Source: Nectonema munidae
Lineage: Eukaryota; Nematomorpha; Nectonematoida; Nectonematidae
NCBI GenBank assembly: GCA_030549495.1
Contig: JAUIRK010000098.1
Coordinates: 95,800-159,799, forward strand
Direction: 5' to 3'
DNA length: 64,000 nt
The notes under the pieces are model-generated. The model did no database searches and was not told the origin of the DNA. It was given only the letters and a program-made list of their open reading frames with translations. Position numbers and translations under genes: made by a program. Positions 43,978-54,310 of this stretch are shown piece after piece (within the stretch, counting starts at the first letter, position 1; every line of letters starts with the position of its first letter).

Positions 43978-46596
43978 TTTCAAACTTCCTCAGCCTGCTC
44001 GTGGTTGGAGTGCTTCCAGAACATGGAACAAATTGGGGAAAATCTGCCTTGTCCGACGAAAGCCGGACCCAATACCGCCGTTTTTTCGGTCAACCTCCTT
44101 CGGAACCGGGCCGAATGGGAGGCTTCTCTACTGCTCCTTGCGGGAGACGTAGAATCTAATCCGGGACCTCAAATCTGGATATGTGAAATTTGCAACACTC
44201 TCATTACACACAGACATACATCCATACTTTGCAACTCGACAAACAAACATTGGGTACACCTTAAATGCACAAAAACTACTCTAAAAAGTTACAACAACAA
44301 ATGGAAATGCAACAGACACAACATAAATGACTCACTCTACTCGAAAAAAGAACATACTCAACAAATTGCCTTTCAACCAAAAACTACATCACACAAAGAC
44401 TTAAAAATCAATATCCGACAACAAAAAACACAACATCATACAAATAAACATCAACGGAATAAGAAACAAAATAAGAGAACTCGAACACTTAGCTAACACA
44501 CACAACGCAGACATAATCACAATACAAGAAACAAAACTAACCACAAAACACCTAACATCACAGACTACACCCCCATCCGCACTGACAGACAACACAAACA
44601 AGGAGGAGGCTTGCTAACTTATATACATAATCGCATCATCTTCTCAGCTCTCACTACTCCACTTCACCTTAACCAACGCAAAACAGAAATACAAACTATC
44701 AAAAGTGTACTCACTTCAAAAAGATCGATATATATTTCCAACATATACATACCCCTAAGAGACACAACGAACCCAAACCACAAATCCGAAGACACCGACA
44801 TCACTAACACTTTCGCATACCTCACAACTCTTGAACCCAGTATCATCACTAGGGACATCAACGCACACTCCACACTGTGGCACTCACCAAAAAGTGAAAA
44901 CCACCGAGGCACACACATAGCAGAAATAATACAAAAACAAAACAGCAATCAAACAATCCTAAACAAAGAAACCCCCCAACCAAGCACAACAATCCACATA
45001 ACCCGATATAACATCTACAACAAACACACTAGCTAATAACATAACATGGAACACGCTCATTGCCCTCAGCTCGGACCACTTACCTATACGTACAACATAC
45101 AATACCAAAACTTCATTTAAAACACACCAGCCACTTCGATGCTACACCAACTACTCTAAAGCTAATTGGACAGCGTACACAGAGGAAATTGAATCCTCCC
45201 TTCAAAACATTGAACCCCCCCCCCCCCAGCAATGTCCACACAGGAACAAAATTTCTAACAAACTTAATACTCATGGCAGACAAACACCACATCCCTCGTG
45301 GAAAAATACACAGCAATAAAAAGCTTCTTCCCACTCACATCAGAACACAAATAGACTACAGAAACATAGTTCGACAAACGAATCATAAAGATCCACTTAT
45401 ACCCCAACTAAACACTCACATTGACAAACTTATACAACAACACAAACTTGAAATCTGGAAGAAACATATCGCAAATTCTTGGGACCATAAGACTGATACA
45501 CACAAACTATGGAAAACAATATCAGGACTCATGAATAAAAAACCCCAATCAACATCCAACGCAACTATCATATTTAACACGAAAACAGCATCCACTAACA
45601 AAGAAAAGGCAACCTACTTCAACAAACTCTTTACCAGCACCTTGCCCCACACAACACAGAAAGAAAACAGACTAGTCGACAAAAATACCAAAAACCTCAA
45701 TAAACATCACCACAACAGAAACCTAAAACGCCATTCTTAACTCACGAGCAAATAACTCAACAGGGCCAGACAATACCAATATAAGGCACCTCAAACACTT
45801 AGGTCCCAGAGGACTAACATATCTAACCAACCTATACAATCTCTCACTCAACACGAACACTATTCCACACATCTGGAAAGAATCTAAAACAATTCCCATA
45901 CTCAAGCCAAATAAAGATCACACCCAAGGTACCTCATATCGCCCCATATCACTACTTTCTCCTTTAGCAAAAATTCTAGAAAAAATCATTCTAAATTATA
46001 TAAGACCTGCAATCCCGCTACCTTCACACATGACGAATTTAGATCACAACACTCCACAGTCACAGCTCTTCACACCATCAATAATACAATCACGAAAGGA
46101 TTCAATAACAAAAAACCACCACAACGCACAATAACCGCATCACTAGACATGAGCAAAGCCTTCGACTCCGTTCATATACACACACTGATAAACAAAATAC
46201 ACAATACCAACATACATAATGCCATCATTAAATACATATCCAAGTACCAGCACCAAGCATCAACCCCAACGAAGAAGCACTCTCCCATCACATCCGACGC
46301 ACACTATCACAACTTAGCGCCAACAAATCACCACTACTAAACTCATACATGAATAAAATATCACCGAGCACACACCCTTCACCCGAACGTCCTTTATGCC
46401 ACTACCACACACATGACACACAACATATATTCAACTGCAAACATATCACAACCAATTTGAAACCGATAGATCTCTGGGCGAATCCCGTAAGTGTGGCTGA
46501 GTTGCTTTCCAGATGGTCTTCGAAACTGGAGTGGGAGCTGGACTGTGACGTGAGGGTTCACTCTTCAGATGTCGAATGGTGAACGAGGTCGACAAC
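43978..46596 (+). mobile_element. APE-type LINE D with 2A motif, 13-bp TSD
   Basis: Inserted in piggyBac 2. The 13-bp duplication ATACCGAGGACAT is perfect (43965-43977 and 46597-46609). Order of parts: leader with 2A motif and zinc finger (44005-44400), APE endonuclease (44440-45050), a connecting region (45060-45740), RT (45740-46340), and a C-terminal Cys/His block with DTQHIFNCKHI and PIDLWANPVSVAELL (46390-46510). It lacks a poly(A) tail. RT motifs after KAFDSV, including the catalytic (F/Y)xDD, are missing, so there is an internal deletion; frame changes are frequent. The perfect TSD argues for moderate age. Confidence 0.9.
44005..44496 (+). CDS. LINE leader: 2A peptide plus PHD-like zinc finger
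   Basis: Open frame whose residues 48-55 read DVESNPGP (44146-44169), preceded by hydrophobic LLLLAG. This is the canonical 2A (DxExNPGP) ribosome-skipping signature, which separates the leader from the downstream protein at Gly-Pro. Directly after it, QIWICEICNTLITHRHTSIL begins a finger with CEIC, a further Cys, WVHLKC and WKC, resembling PHD-type C4HC3 fingers. 2A motifs are known at the N-terminus of several APE-type LINEs. Upstream residues include NRAEWEASL. After about residue 110 the frame runs into a Lys/Thr/Asn-rich tail, and the endonuclease continues in another frame (INGIRNKIRELEHLANTHNA near 44450). The ATG at 44005 is only the first in frame. Confidence 0.75.
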   Translation: MECFQNMEQIGENLPCPTKAGPNTAVFSVNLLRNRAEWEASLLLLAGDVESNPGPQIWICEICNTLITHRHTSILCNSTNKHWVHLKCTKTTLKSYNNKWKCNRHNINDSLYSKKEHTQQIAFQPKTTSHKDLKINIRQQKTQHHTNKHQRNKKQNKRTRTLS

Positions 46597-48050
46597 ATAC
46601 CGAGGACATCGATGAAAATGATATGCTCGATACTTTTCCTCAAGATACCTGCGGAAAAATTGAAGTGAGTCTTTCTGGTGTAGAAGAACAAGTTCAAACC
46701 TGCAGATGGAAAAAAAAGTTTGTTTTAATGATGATTTGTTTTCTTCACACTTTGAAAATCCTGCTATGACCAAAGACATTGCTCTCGAACCCATTGATTT
46801 TTTTTAAAGAGTTTTCCCCAAAGAATACATGGAAACATTGGATGAAACATCTACTTCCTATGCCAATCAGAAAAATGAAATAGTGTCTTTAGATTGAAAA
46901 GGTATGGGTTTGTTTATCGGATTTGTTATTTTATCTGGTTATCATTCATTGCATAGGGAGGAGGATTTCTGGTCGACTTAATTAGATCTTGGGGTACAGT
47001 TAGTTAGTTAAGTAATGTCAAGAAGTAGATTTAGGGAGATTAAAAAGTATTTTCATCTTGTTGATAACAGTAGAATTGATTTAGGAGACAAAATGGCAAA
47101 AGTTGCCTATATATGAGATGTTGAATACAAAATTCAGTCCCTTCATTCATGTAAGCAATTCATTAGAGGAAAACCTATTAGATTTGGGTTTAAAATTTGG
47201 TGTGTGTTCATCTTCGGGTTGCCCCTTGGCTTTGCACATATATCAAGGTAAAGAGAAAAGTTCAAGTAAAAAAATGCCTTTGGGTGTGCACGTTGTAGAA
47301 AATGTCATCCAGTCGCTAAAAAATCCTGTAAAGCACACCTTTTATTTTGATAACTTTTTTACCTCATACACTCTTTTAAAAACTTTGAGCGATAAAAAGG
47401 TAAAGGCAGTAGGTACCGTTAGAAGTAATAGGACTCCCTTGATTGCGGATAAAGAACTCAAGAAGAATAGAGGATATATCATTTATAGATCAGATGGCAG
47501 TGTTTTTCTGTAAATCGAAAGATAACGCCATTGTCAATGTGGGATCCATTTTTTGTAGGCACAATCCCATTGTAAAAATCAAAAGATATTCCCGTTTAAT
47601 TAACAAATACAATCAAGGAATGGGAGGAGTTGACGTATTTGATAAACTTTTAGGCCCAAAGTAAAATAAAAAAAATGGTGGTGGCCTTTGGCAATGCATG
47701 CTATGAATGTTTCTGTTGTTGGTGCATGGAAAGATTATGAAAATACTTATCCGAAGAGTAAGCTATCACATCTGAATTTTCGTAGAGAAATAATGTTACA
47801 CTTGATACAACTAAAAGGTTTGCAAATAAAGAGGAAATCTGGACCTTCTTCGCATCTTACTAAAAGTTCAAGAAGTATTAATGGACATTATTTAGTCTCG
47901 ATTTCGAAGAAAGTACGTTGTTTGTAAAAAAAAATTCATTTTTATGTTGCCATGCTTGTCGAAAGAACGTACATAGAGATTTTTTCCCACTTTATCATCA
48001 ATAATATTTTCATCTGTTAGTATCAATAAAGTTCAGTTTTTTTACACTTT

Positions 48051-48199
48051 TTGATTATTCGTTTAGCCATTGGTCCACTTGTGGACCATTTAATTACACC
48101 ATGATAGCATGTTTTGTTCGTAAATTTTTTTTGTTTGTTTTTTTCTGAAACAAAGGTAAAATTTTTTTTATTTCATGGGTTCGGTAATTAAACGGTTAA
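48051..48199 (+). repeat. MITE-like 3' cassette of piggyBac 2
   Basis: After the coding end lies TTGATTATTCGTTTAGCCAT, followed by the perfect palindrome TGGTCCAC-TT-GTGGACCA (48071-48088), and 110 bases on the terminal TTAA. As in piggyBac 1, the palindrome marks the inner edge of the 3'-terminal segment. The terminal-repeat-like part is more diverged here. Confidence 0.55.
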
Positions 48200-48690
48200 A
48201 CTTCTATCTAAACTCTTTTACTATAGATATAAAGCTGTTTATTTCTTCACATTAAAATGAAATATTATACGTTAGGTTTAACCCATGTTGATTTTATTGA
48301 ATCTTCCTTTTATGTTATTTAATATATTGAGTTATTATGATAAAATTTTAAATCTCTAGATATTTTCTACGGTTTATGAGTTGAGTTATGCTTTCAATTC
48401 CTACTTTCTTTCAAATTGAAAGTGATAAAATTTAGAAAATTATTCGAAATATAGTGAATATTCATTATTTTCTTATACACGTTCAGACATTTCTACACCA
48501 TATGTGATTCTTAATAAAGTTTCATCAAACTTAGAAGTGTAACAATATAAAATGGTTTTTTAAATGAATATACTTCATAAAATTTATTATGGTCAAAAAT
48601 ATAGAACCAGAAAGGTGGGCGATGAAATAGCCTTGGAGGGAATTTAATATAGCTTAATTAACAAGAGTTTATAAACTAGTACAAAATGAT
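48200..48690. other. No feature seen; 3' flank of MESD
   Basis: AT-rich, no supported coding sequence. Confidence 0.5.
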
Positions 48691-48691
48691 T

Positions 48692-48697
48692 TTTATT
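48692..48697 (-). promoter_or_regulatory. Polyadenylation signal AATAAA of MESD
   Basis: AATAAA on the minus strand about 70 bases downstream of the MESD stop codon. Confidence 0.6.
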
Positions 48698-48764
48698 CAA
48701 AAATTAGGTGATAGAAACTTAAAAACATTCTTGATATCATGAAGGATTGACAGAGTGACTCGTT

Positions 48765-49255
48765 TTACAACTCACTTTTACGATATGAAGGACGTTTTCC
48801 AGGAAAAATTTGATTTTCAATACTAACTTCTTTACAGCCAACTTGATCAATTAGAAAGTCTTTCCCTTGCCACGCTTGTGCTCCATCATTAAAGAGAAAA
48901 ATTGCACGAGTATCAGAGACCAAATATCTTTGAACATTCAGGTGGGCATTCTGCAAACTGGAATGCCATAAAGATGTAAGTTTTTCGGTTTCTACTTTTG
49001 AAATAGATTCGTCCACTTCGACAAACATCATTAACGGTTTACCCTTTTTACTATTTTTAAGAAGCTCTTCAGGATTGTTAAAGTCAGCAGGATTAAAACT
49101 GTGGGCATTTGATTGAGGTTTAGCTGCAATTTCATCATCATCCTGGATTCCTTCATTTTCGTTCCATTGATCATAGATTTTTTCTATTTCAGCTTCATTA
49201 TAAGCTGAAAGGTCTTTGTTGCTAGTGCATGGAGATAAGAAAGCCAAAGCAGCTA
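48765..49255 (-). CDS. mesd: MESD/Boca, LDL-receptor chaperone, main exon
   Basis: ER chaperone needed for folding of the beta-propeller/EGF modules of LDL-receptor family proteins (LRP5/6, Arrow, Yolkless) and thus for Wnt signalling and yolk uptake. The exon starts after the acceptor TTTTTAG (AG at 49257-49256) with the end of a signal peptide, AALAFLSPC. Then come SAYNEAEIEKIYDQW, FNPADFNNPEELLKNSKKGK, LMMFVEVD, ETEKLTSLWHSSLQNAHLNV (the ITSLWQTSL block), QRYLVSDTRAIFLFNDGAQA and WQGKDFLIDQVGCKEVSIEN with QIFPGKRPS. About 162 residues lie in this exon, and Boca-type proteins are about 180. The tail is short and ends KSEL, a variant of the KDEL/REDL retention signal. The first exon, holding the start codon, was not found. 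The exon has no in-frame stop. Confidence in the family is high. Confidence 0.94.
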
Positions 49256-49257
49256 CT

Positions 49258-49763
49258 AAAAATTATTTATATATTTAGAAAAATAAATATGAACATTCAT
49301 TATTTAGAGCAATTTTTTCAATTCAAGATTTTCAAGCACGCAATTATAAAAACGCATTTGAAGGCTAAATAAAGGAGGGCACACTTTGACATAGCCATTT
49401 ACTCTGGAAATTGACTAATTGGCTCAAGTTTTAAAAGGAGAAAACAGAAATTCATTCAATTCTTTGGATTCTTCATTAATATGGTTAAATAAAATCAGGA
49501 GCTAAGGCCCTGACTTCAATGTTTTATTGACCAATTTTGGAAATCATCTTTTTATTAGTTTATTGATTTGAATTTAATCTCCAAACATTTTTTTAAATTC
49601 GTTAATTTTTTTCACTGAATTTTATTGATTTAATTTTTTAGCTATAGATAAAAGCTCTTTAACTATTCTATCTTTATAACTTCGTTAATTTAGCAACCAT
49701 TTTAGCACTTTTAATAGTTTAAATACTCGTTTTTTTTAAATTTATACTTAAATTAAATTAATT
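49258..49763. other. Upstream of the MESD exon; first exon not located
   Basis: AT-rich. The MESD start exon must lie here or further right, but no ATG with a signal peptide and a phase-compatible donor could be identified with confidence. Confidence 0.4.
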
Positions 49764-49788
49764 TTGTTCTCATTTTCAATGGGTTTCC

Positions 49789-49858
49789 AAACTAAAAGAA
49801 ACGATAGCAATGCCTACCCATATATGTGGATAGGCATCGTTATGGTTTCTTTTAGTTT
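49789..49858 (+). repeat. Near-perfect 70-bp palindrome (hairpin)
   Basis: AAACTAAAAGAAACGATAGC on the left pairs with its inverted form GTTATGGTTTCTTTTAGTTT on the right; the centre is ATGCCTACCCATATATGTGG then ATAGGCAT. Arms of about 32 bases have about four mismatches. It could be a miRNA-like hairpin, or two ends of a deleted inverted-repeat element. A plus-strand open frame (49764-50213) runs through it but has no recognisable domain. Confidence 0.7.
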
Positions 49859-50213
49859 TTCATCTTATCAGCGTCAAGCAGATCTTTTCGATAAATTTAT
49901 TGCTACCCATTCTCTCCATGCAGACCTCCTCCTCGATTTCACAAACATTAAATCAGATGCTTTTTTGATCCAAGCTTATCAATTTGAAAATAAATTACAG
50001 CGCATTACCCCATTTGAGATACAAATTCCAACTATTTCTCCATTTCCAAGGCTCATAGCAATACCTCTAGAAGCCAATTTATTTAATTCTCCCCCTGGAA
50101 AAAGAAACAGCCTACAAGCATATATTAATTTCGGAAAATGCTTCGAAATCTTTCTACCTACATACCATATTCTGAAATTTGTCATTCATTTTAAAGTTAT
50201 TTTTCAAAAATAG

Positions 50214-51120
50214 TGTTTAAAATTTCTTTAATAATAAAAATCAACTAAGCTCAGACACTGATCATAGAAATTACGTTATATAAGAGGACTTAAGTAACTT
50301 TTGATCTGGGGCACCACTAAATTTTATACTTGCTGTATATTAAAATATTTTTAAGAATAAGAATATATAAAGAGCTTTTTATAAAATAGACTTGTGATTT
50401 TGAGAAATTAAAAAAAATTTTCTGATGCGCTTTTTATACTACTGTTACAATATATTAAATACGATTCGATGTTAAAATATAGGAACTAAAATAATGTTTA
50501 AATTACCAATTTAAATTTGGTGAAATCCTTTGAAGGGTAAATATTTTTAGTTTTTTAAAATAATACATATGACAAAACAAAATATTTAATTGAGAAAATA
50601 TCATTAACAGAAGACGACACATGATTCCTTATATAAAATAATATAGTTTTTATACGCCTAGTTGTTACAAATTCTTATAATAATGATTTGGATGCCATAA
50701 TTAATAAAATAAAAACTTTCTTAAAATTGAAACCAGGGTTGCCATTTTAAAAGGTGAAGGAAAAAAAGTAACAAGCAGAAATTTTAGCTTAAAGTTAAAA
50801 AGGTAGAGCCCCAATGGTTGTTAGTGTGTACCACTCGGTTTAATATAGTTGAATGTCATTGGTTCATTATTATTATAAAGAGAGAAAGAAGTTTTTATTT
50901 ACCAAGTAATTTTAGGAAATATTAAAAGGGGTAAAAACATATTTGTACATATGTATCTTTTGATTGTAGCCAGCTTTTTAATGATAATAAAGTTTATATT
51001 TGTCCATTTTGATCCGTCCCTTCAAAGATAAAATGTGGAAACTGTCTAAAAATAATTCAAGTGTTATTTTCGATTTTTATGTAGTATGGCTTGTCCTTTG
51101 GTTCTTAAAAATTATTTTAA
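50214..51120. other. No gene seen
   Basis: AT-rich, no supported feature. Confidence 0.5.
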
Positions 51121-51121
51121 T

Positions 51122-51270
51122 CGGCAGCTGGCATAGTGGTAGGAGCTTAGGGTCTTGTTCCAGATGGTCTGGCTTCAATTCCCAATCGTGATTATCCTTA
51201 CCATCTGTCCAGCTATGGAAGATTATTCTTCCCTTTGGATGCGATATCAACAGCTAAAAAAATATTAAAA
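51122..51270 (+). mobile_element. tRNA-derived SINE, copy 2
   Basis: Starts GGCAGCTGGCATAGTGGTAG (A-box region); the B-box-like GGCTTCAATTCCC follows at 51170. The body TTACCATCTGTCCAGCTATG and GGAAGATTATTCTTCCCTTT matches the copy at 9470. It ends in an A-rich tail (CAGCTAAAAAAAT). Heads diverge more than bodies. Confidence 0.78.
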
Positions 51271-51855
51271 GTATAACAGAAATTAATCTGAAATGATGAA
51301 TTATAATAATTCTTTTCATTGTATTTGTTCCAATCATAATATTTTTTTCACGAGACATTTTTCATTTTGCATTTTTTTTAAATTTATTTTTATTTGATAG
51401 TTTTTGTTCATTATCTTTCATTGATTAAGCTTATCCTATAAACCTTAAAAATTTCACTAAAATATGTCTAAACATCCACTCACTGAAAGCTAAGTTTCTA
51501 TTTCTGGAATGTTTCTTTTCTCAGTTTCGATCAGCGAATTGTTCATATTTTCATGTGCTATGTCTGCATAAAGTTTAGTTTAAATGACATCCAGTAAATT
51601 TATTCGATATTGATGGGTATAAATTTACCTTCTTATCTCCTTGAAAACATTGGGAAATAGGGTTTTATGTCCATAACTCTTCAAATTTTCATATATTTAT
51701 GAGTACCTCTAACAATCTTACTTTCAAAATTTTCACAATTTCTATCTTTCTTAATAAACACATTATTGTTTACATAAACAATATATATCGTAGAATCTCA
51801 TCAAAATCTGCAGACATCGTTGATTTTTTAAGTGATTGAGACATTTTTATAAAAT
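51271..51855. other. No clear feature; possible 5' part of LINE A
   Basis: AT-rich. Faint endonuclease-like phrases begin near 51800, but earlier sequence is unrecognisable. Confidence 0.4.
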
Positions 51856-51859
51856 TATT

Positions 51860-53161
51860 TATATAATATGAGAACAAGTATATTTTTTGGTGACTTTAAC
51901 TTTGATCATTTTAAGGTTCACACCTATCGATATGTTCGATTTTTCATTAATATTTTTTTTTCCAATACACTTATTCCATTAATTTCAAAGATTACCCGCC
52001 CGGAAAGAATAATTATATAGCATATAATATTGACTATTAGATTTTAGATTATATATCAATTCTAGCCTCTCTCGATTTTTCATTGTTGTGTGAAAAAAGT
52101 AGAGTTCTGAATAAATTTATCTTGTTTCATTTATAAATCAAGTAGTTTTTTTTACGAAATTTCTTTGACTGCCCTAATATATATTTTCATAGAATATATG
52201 ATAGACTCTATTTTTTTGTTAAAAATAATAGTAAATTTTAAACTGAAAATGTTTTCTAAGTCTTATTATAAATGGCCTATAGATGACCAAAAAACTACTT
52301 TATCCAAATGCGAAATATTTCTTGTTTAGATGTGAAAAACTTTTCTAATCTTACATTGAAGAAGAAATTTATTTATCTGAGGAATAAAGTGAAATATAAA
52401 ATTAAGGACTTGAAAAAACAGTACCTTTCAAAACTTTTCTAATCAGCATCTAGTATAAAAAAGTTTGGTATGAGTTGAATAAATTTACGAAAAAAATAAA
52501 ATTGTAATAATATTTCTTTGAAAAAAAAATTTCTGTCATATAATAGGGAATTATCTCTTAAATAAGATACACCTCCAGTCTTGAACATTCCACTATTCCA
52601 TCCATTTTTAAGTTAAGAAAGTCTGCCCGATATTCAAAAAAGGCAACAGGAAGGATATGAACAATTATAGACCCATACCTATCATTCCTATCCTGTCTAA
52701 AATATTAGAAAAGTTGTTATATATTCAGTTTTATTCTCAACTTTATATTAATGATATGCTCATCAGTTTTCAATTTGGTGTTAGGAAAAACCCCAATACT
52801 GAATTTCTATTGATCTGTTTGGTATTTTGGTATATGACACCATTAAAAATATTGAGTCTGATGATGGGGTTTTAACCCTCTTCATAGATTTTGCTCCACT
52901 CATGAAATTTTGTTGAATCAATTTGGGTTTTATGGAATTAATAGCAAATCACTTCATCAAATTTCTTGCTATTTTGAATCATGATAACAACAAGTAGTAT
53001 ATATGAATGATTATTCGAAGTAATAATCAAATCAATTTTTTTTAGTTTTGCTGATGACGACGATTTCCTTCAATTGCTACGTCCAACTTCAAAAAAAATT
53101 TTGACTCACAAATAAAAAATTGCAAATCTAAAGCAATGGTATTTGGTAAATATTAGAATAT
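51860..53161 (+). mobile_element. APE-type LINE A, 5' portion
   Basis: Plus strand. FFGDFNFDHFKV near 51885 is the endonuclease GDFN box. FFSNTLIPLISKITRP near 51955 is the following endonuclease block. NNYRPIPIIPILSKILEKLL at 52660 is the first RT block. FADDDDF near 53048 is the catalytic DD region. KSKAMVFGKY is at 53135. Sequence order is right, but frames shift many times. The reading continues beyond the LTR element at 57413. Class: APE LINE of the CR1/L2/Jockey assemblage. Confidence 0.82.
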
Positions 53162-53431
53162 TGTAGTATAATTCAAGCCTTCAAGCATCACTTCATCTTT
53201 TCGAGCTTAATTGTAAAAACCTTGCCATTAACTTCAATTATACAAATCATGTTAATATATATTACACTCATTTTCTATCTGTTTATTCACCCTGTTGTCC
53301 TGTTCGTTGTTGCTTGTTTTCTCACTGCTGATGTTAGTAAGACATTTCACTTCTTTCTTTTGCACTTTTATACCAACTACATTTCAGGGTGTTAAATAAA
53401 GAGTTCATTTTGTATCGCTTTTATCACAACA
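53162..53431 (+). repeat. 5' LTR
   Basis: Starts TGTAGTATAATTCAAGCC and ends TATCACAACA (TG...CA), 270 bp. Contains ATAAAG shortly before the end as a possible polyadenylation signal. Matches 57107-57412. Confidence 0.92.
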
Positions 53432-53525
53432 TTTTTAACACCTAACACAGGAGTGAAATTTACGTCTGTTTAGTTATCAAATGATAGATAATAAGTCGTG
53501 CAGCTCGTCCTTACACACTATTAGA

Positions 53526-54310
53526 ATGTCTAAGGCTAATTTGTTTCGACCCTCTGTTTTTGAGGTTTTACCGAGTCTGTCTAACTCAGAAAGTTCTTAC
53601 AAACAGTTCAAACGGGGATTTAACAAATTTTTTTAGAAAGTATTGCTCCCCCTCTTACCGATCAACCCGATTGTTTAGAACTGCTCTTTAGATACATTTC
53701 ATATGAAATATATGATTTGGTTTCAGATGTTTCTACGTTTTCTGAAGCGATAGATCATTTAGACAAACTGTATACAAAGAGAGTAACACCATTTATGCTA
53801 GACATCTACTAATGAATCGAAAGCAAAATGAAACTGAAGAGATAGATACTTATATATCTGAGTTAAGGAAAATGGTAAGGGACTGTAAAGTAAAAGCTGT
53901 AAGCGCTGATGAGCATCAGAGTATGTTGGTTTTGGATTCTTTCGTAACGGGTCTAAAAGACCCCTCAATTAGAACAAGAATACTTGAGGCTGATTACTCA
54001 TTAGAAGAAGCAATTAATTTAGCTAGGTCATTAGAGTTTGCAAAGAAAAACTCATTAGCGTATAAGGATAATTCTTTTGTTTCAGCTGTAGTTTCAGAAA
54101 CAAAAGAACACAGTTCGGCTTCAACATTTTCGACTGAAAAAATTTCAAATACAGCGATACGTAGAGAATGTTATAACTGTGGTAATCCTGTACATTCTAA
54201 GATACATTGCCCCGCGCGTTTCATAGTATGTCACTCTTGTGGCAAAACTGCCCATTTTTCAAAAATGTGTATGTCTAAAAAAAGTTTAATGTTAAACAAA
54301 CTTTTTTAAA
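53526..54310 (+). pseudogene. gag region of the Ty3/gypsy element
   Basis: Capsid-type sequence followed by two zinc knuckles: CYNCGNPVHSKIHC and CHSCGKTAHFSKMC, each Cys-X2-Cys-X4-His-X4-Cys, which would bind the element's RNA. Fossil; part of the broken element. Confidence 0.85.

Larger units (their letters stand above)
43847..47927 (+). pseudogene. piggyBac transposase 2, interrupted
   Basis: N-terminus 43847-43977: MKFKHLCSALEHLEEDDSLE and the acidic IDIVILPPDENDVVTDTEDI. Removing the LINE and one copy of its 13-bp duplication restores the frame into DENDMLDTFPQDTCGKIEV (46610 on). Then VQTCRWKKK and an FENPAMTKDIALEPIDFF block. Core: LKFGVCSSSGCPLALHIYQG (47190), FYFDNFFTSYTLLKTLSDKK with VGTVRSNRTPL (47340-47440; second catalytic Asp in FDNFF), and YNQGMGGVDVFDKLLGPK (47610; GGVD box). 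A segment that should hold the SIDE box and first catalytic Asp, near 47160, appears deleted. There are further frame changes near 46740 and 47510. Inactive. Confidence 0.85.
43739..48199 (+). mobile_element. piggyBac element 2, split by a LINE
   Basis: Right end at TTAA 48196-48199, preceded on the minus strand by CCGTTTAATTACCGAACCC. The left end is tentatively near 43739, where CTAACATTTTTCATTTTG and CTACCCACTGGG show weak similarity to the right terminus. The transposase starts at 43847, is interrupted after 43977 by the LINE (43978-46596), resumes at 46597 and ends near 47927. Confidence 0.75.

Noticed and set aside
46460-46600. Third SINE copy suggested by TTCCAGATGGTC
   Set aside because: Only a short match; the stretch reads as the C-terminal end of LINE D up to its target duplication.
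49764-50213. 149-codon plus-strand open frame near MESD
   Set aside because: No recognisable domain, includes a palindrome at its start, and no splice or start context supports it.
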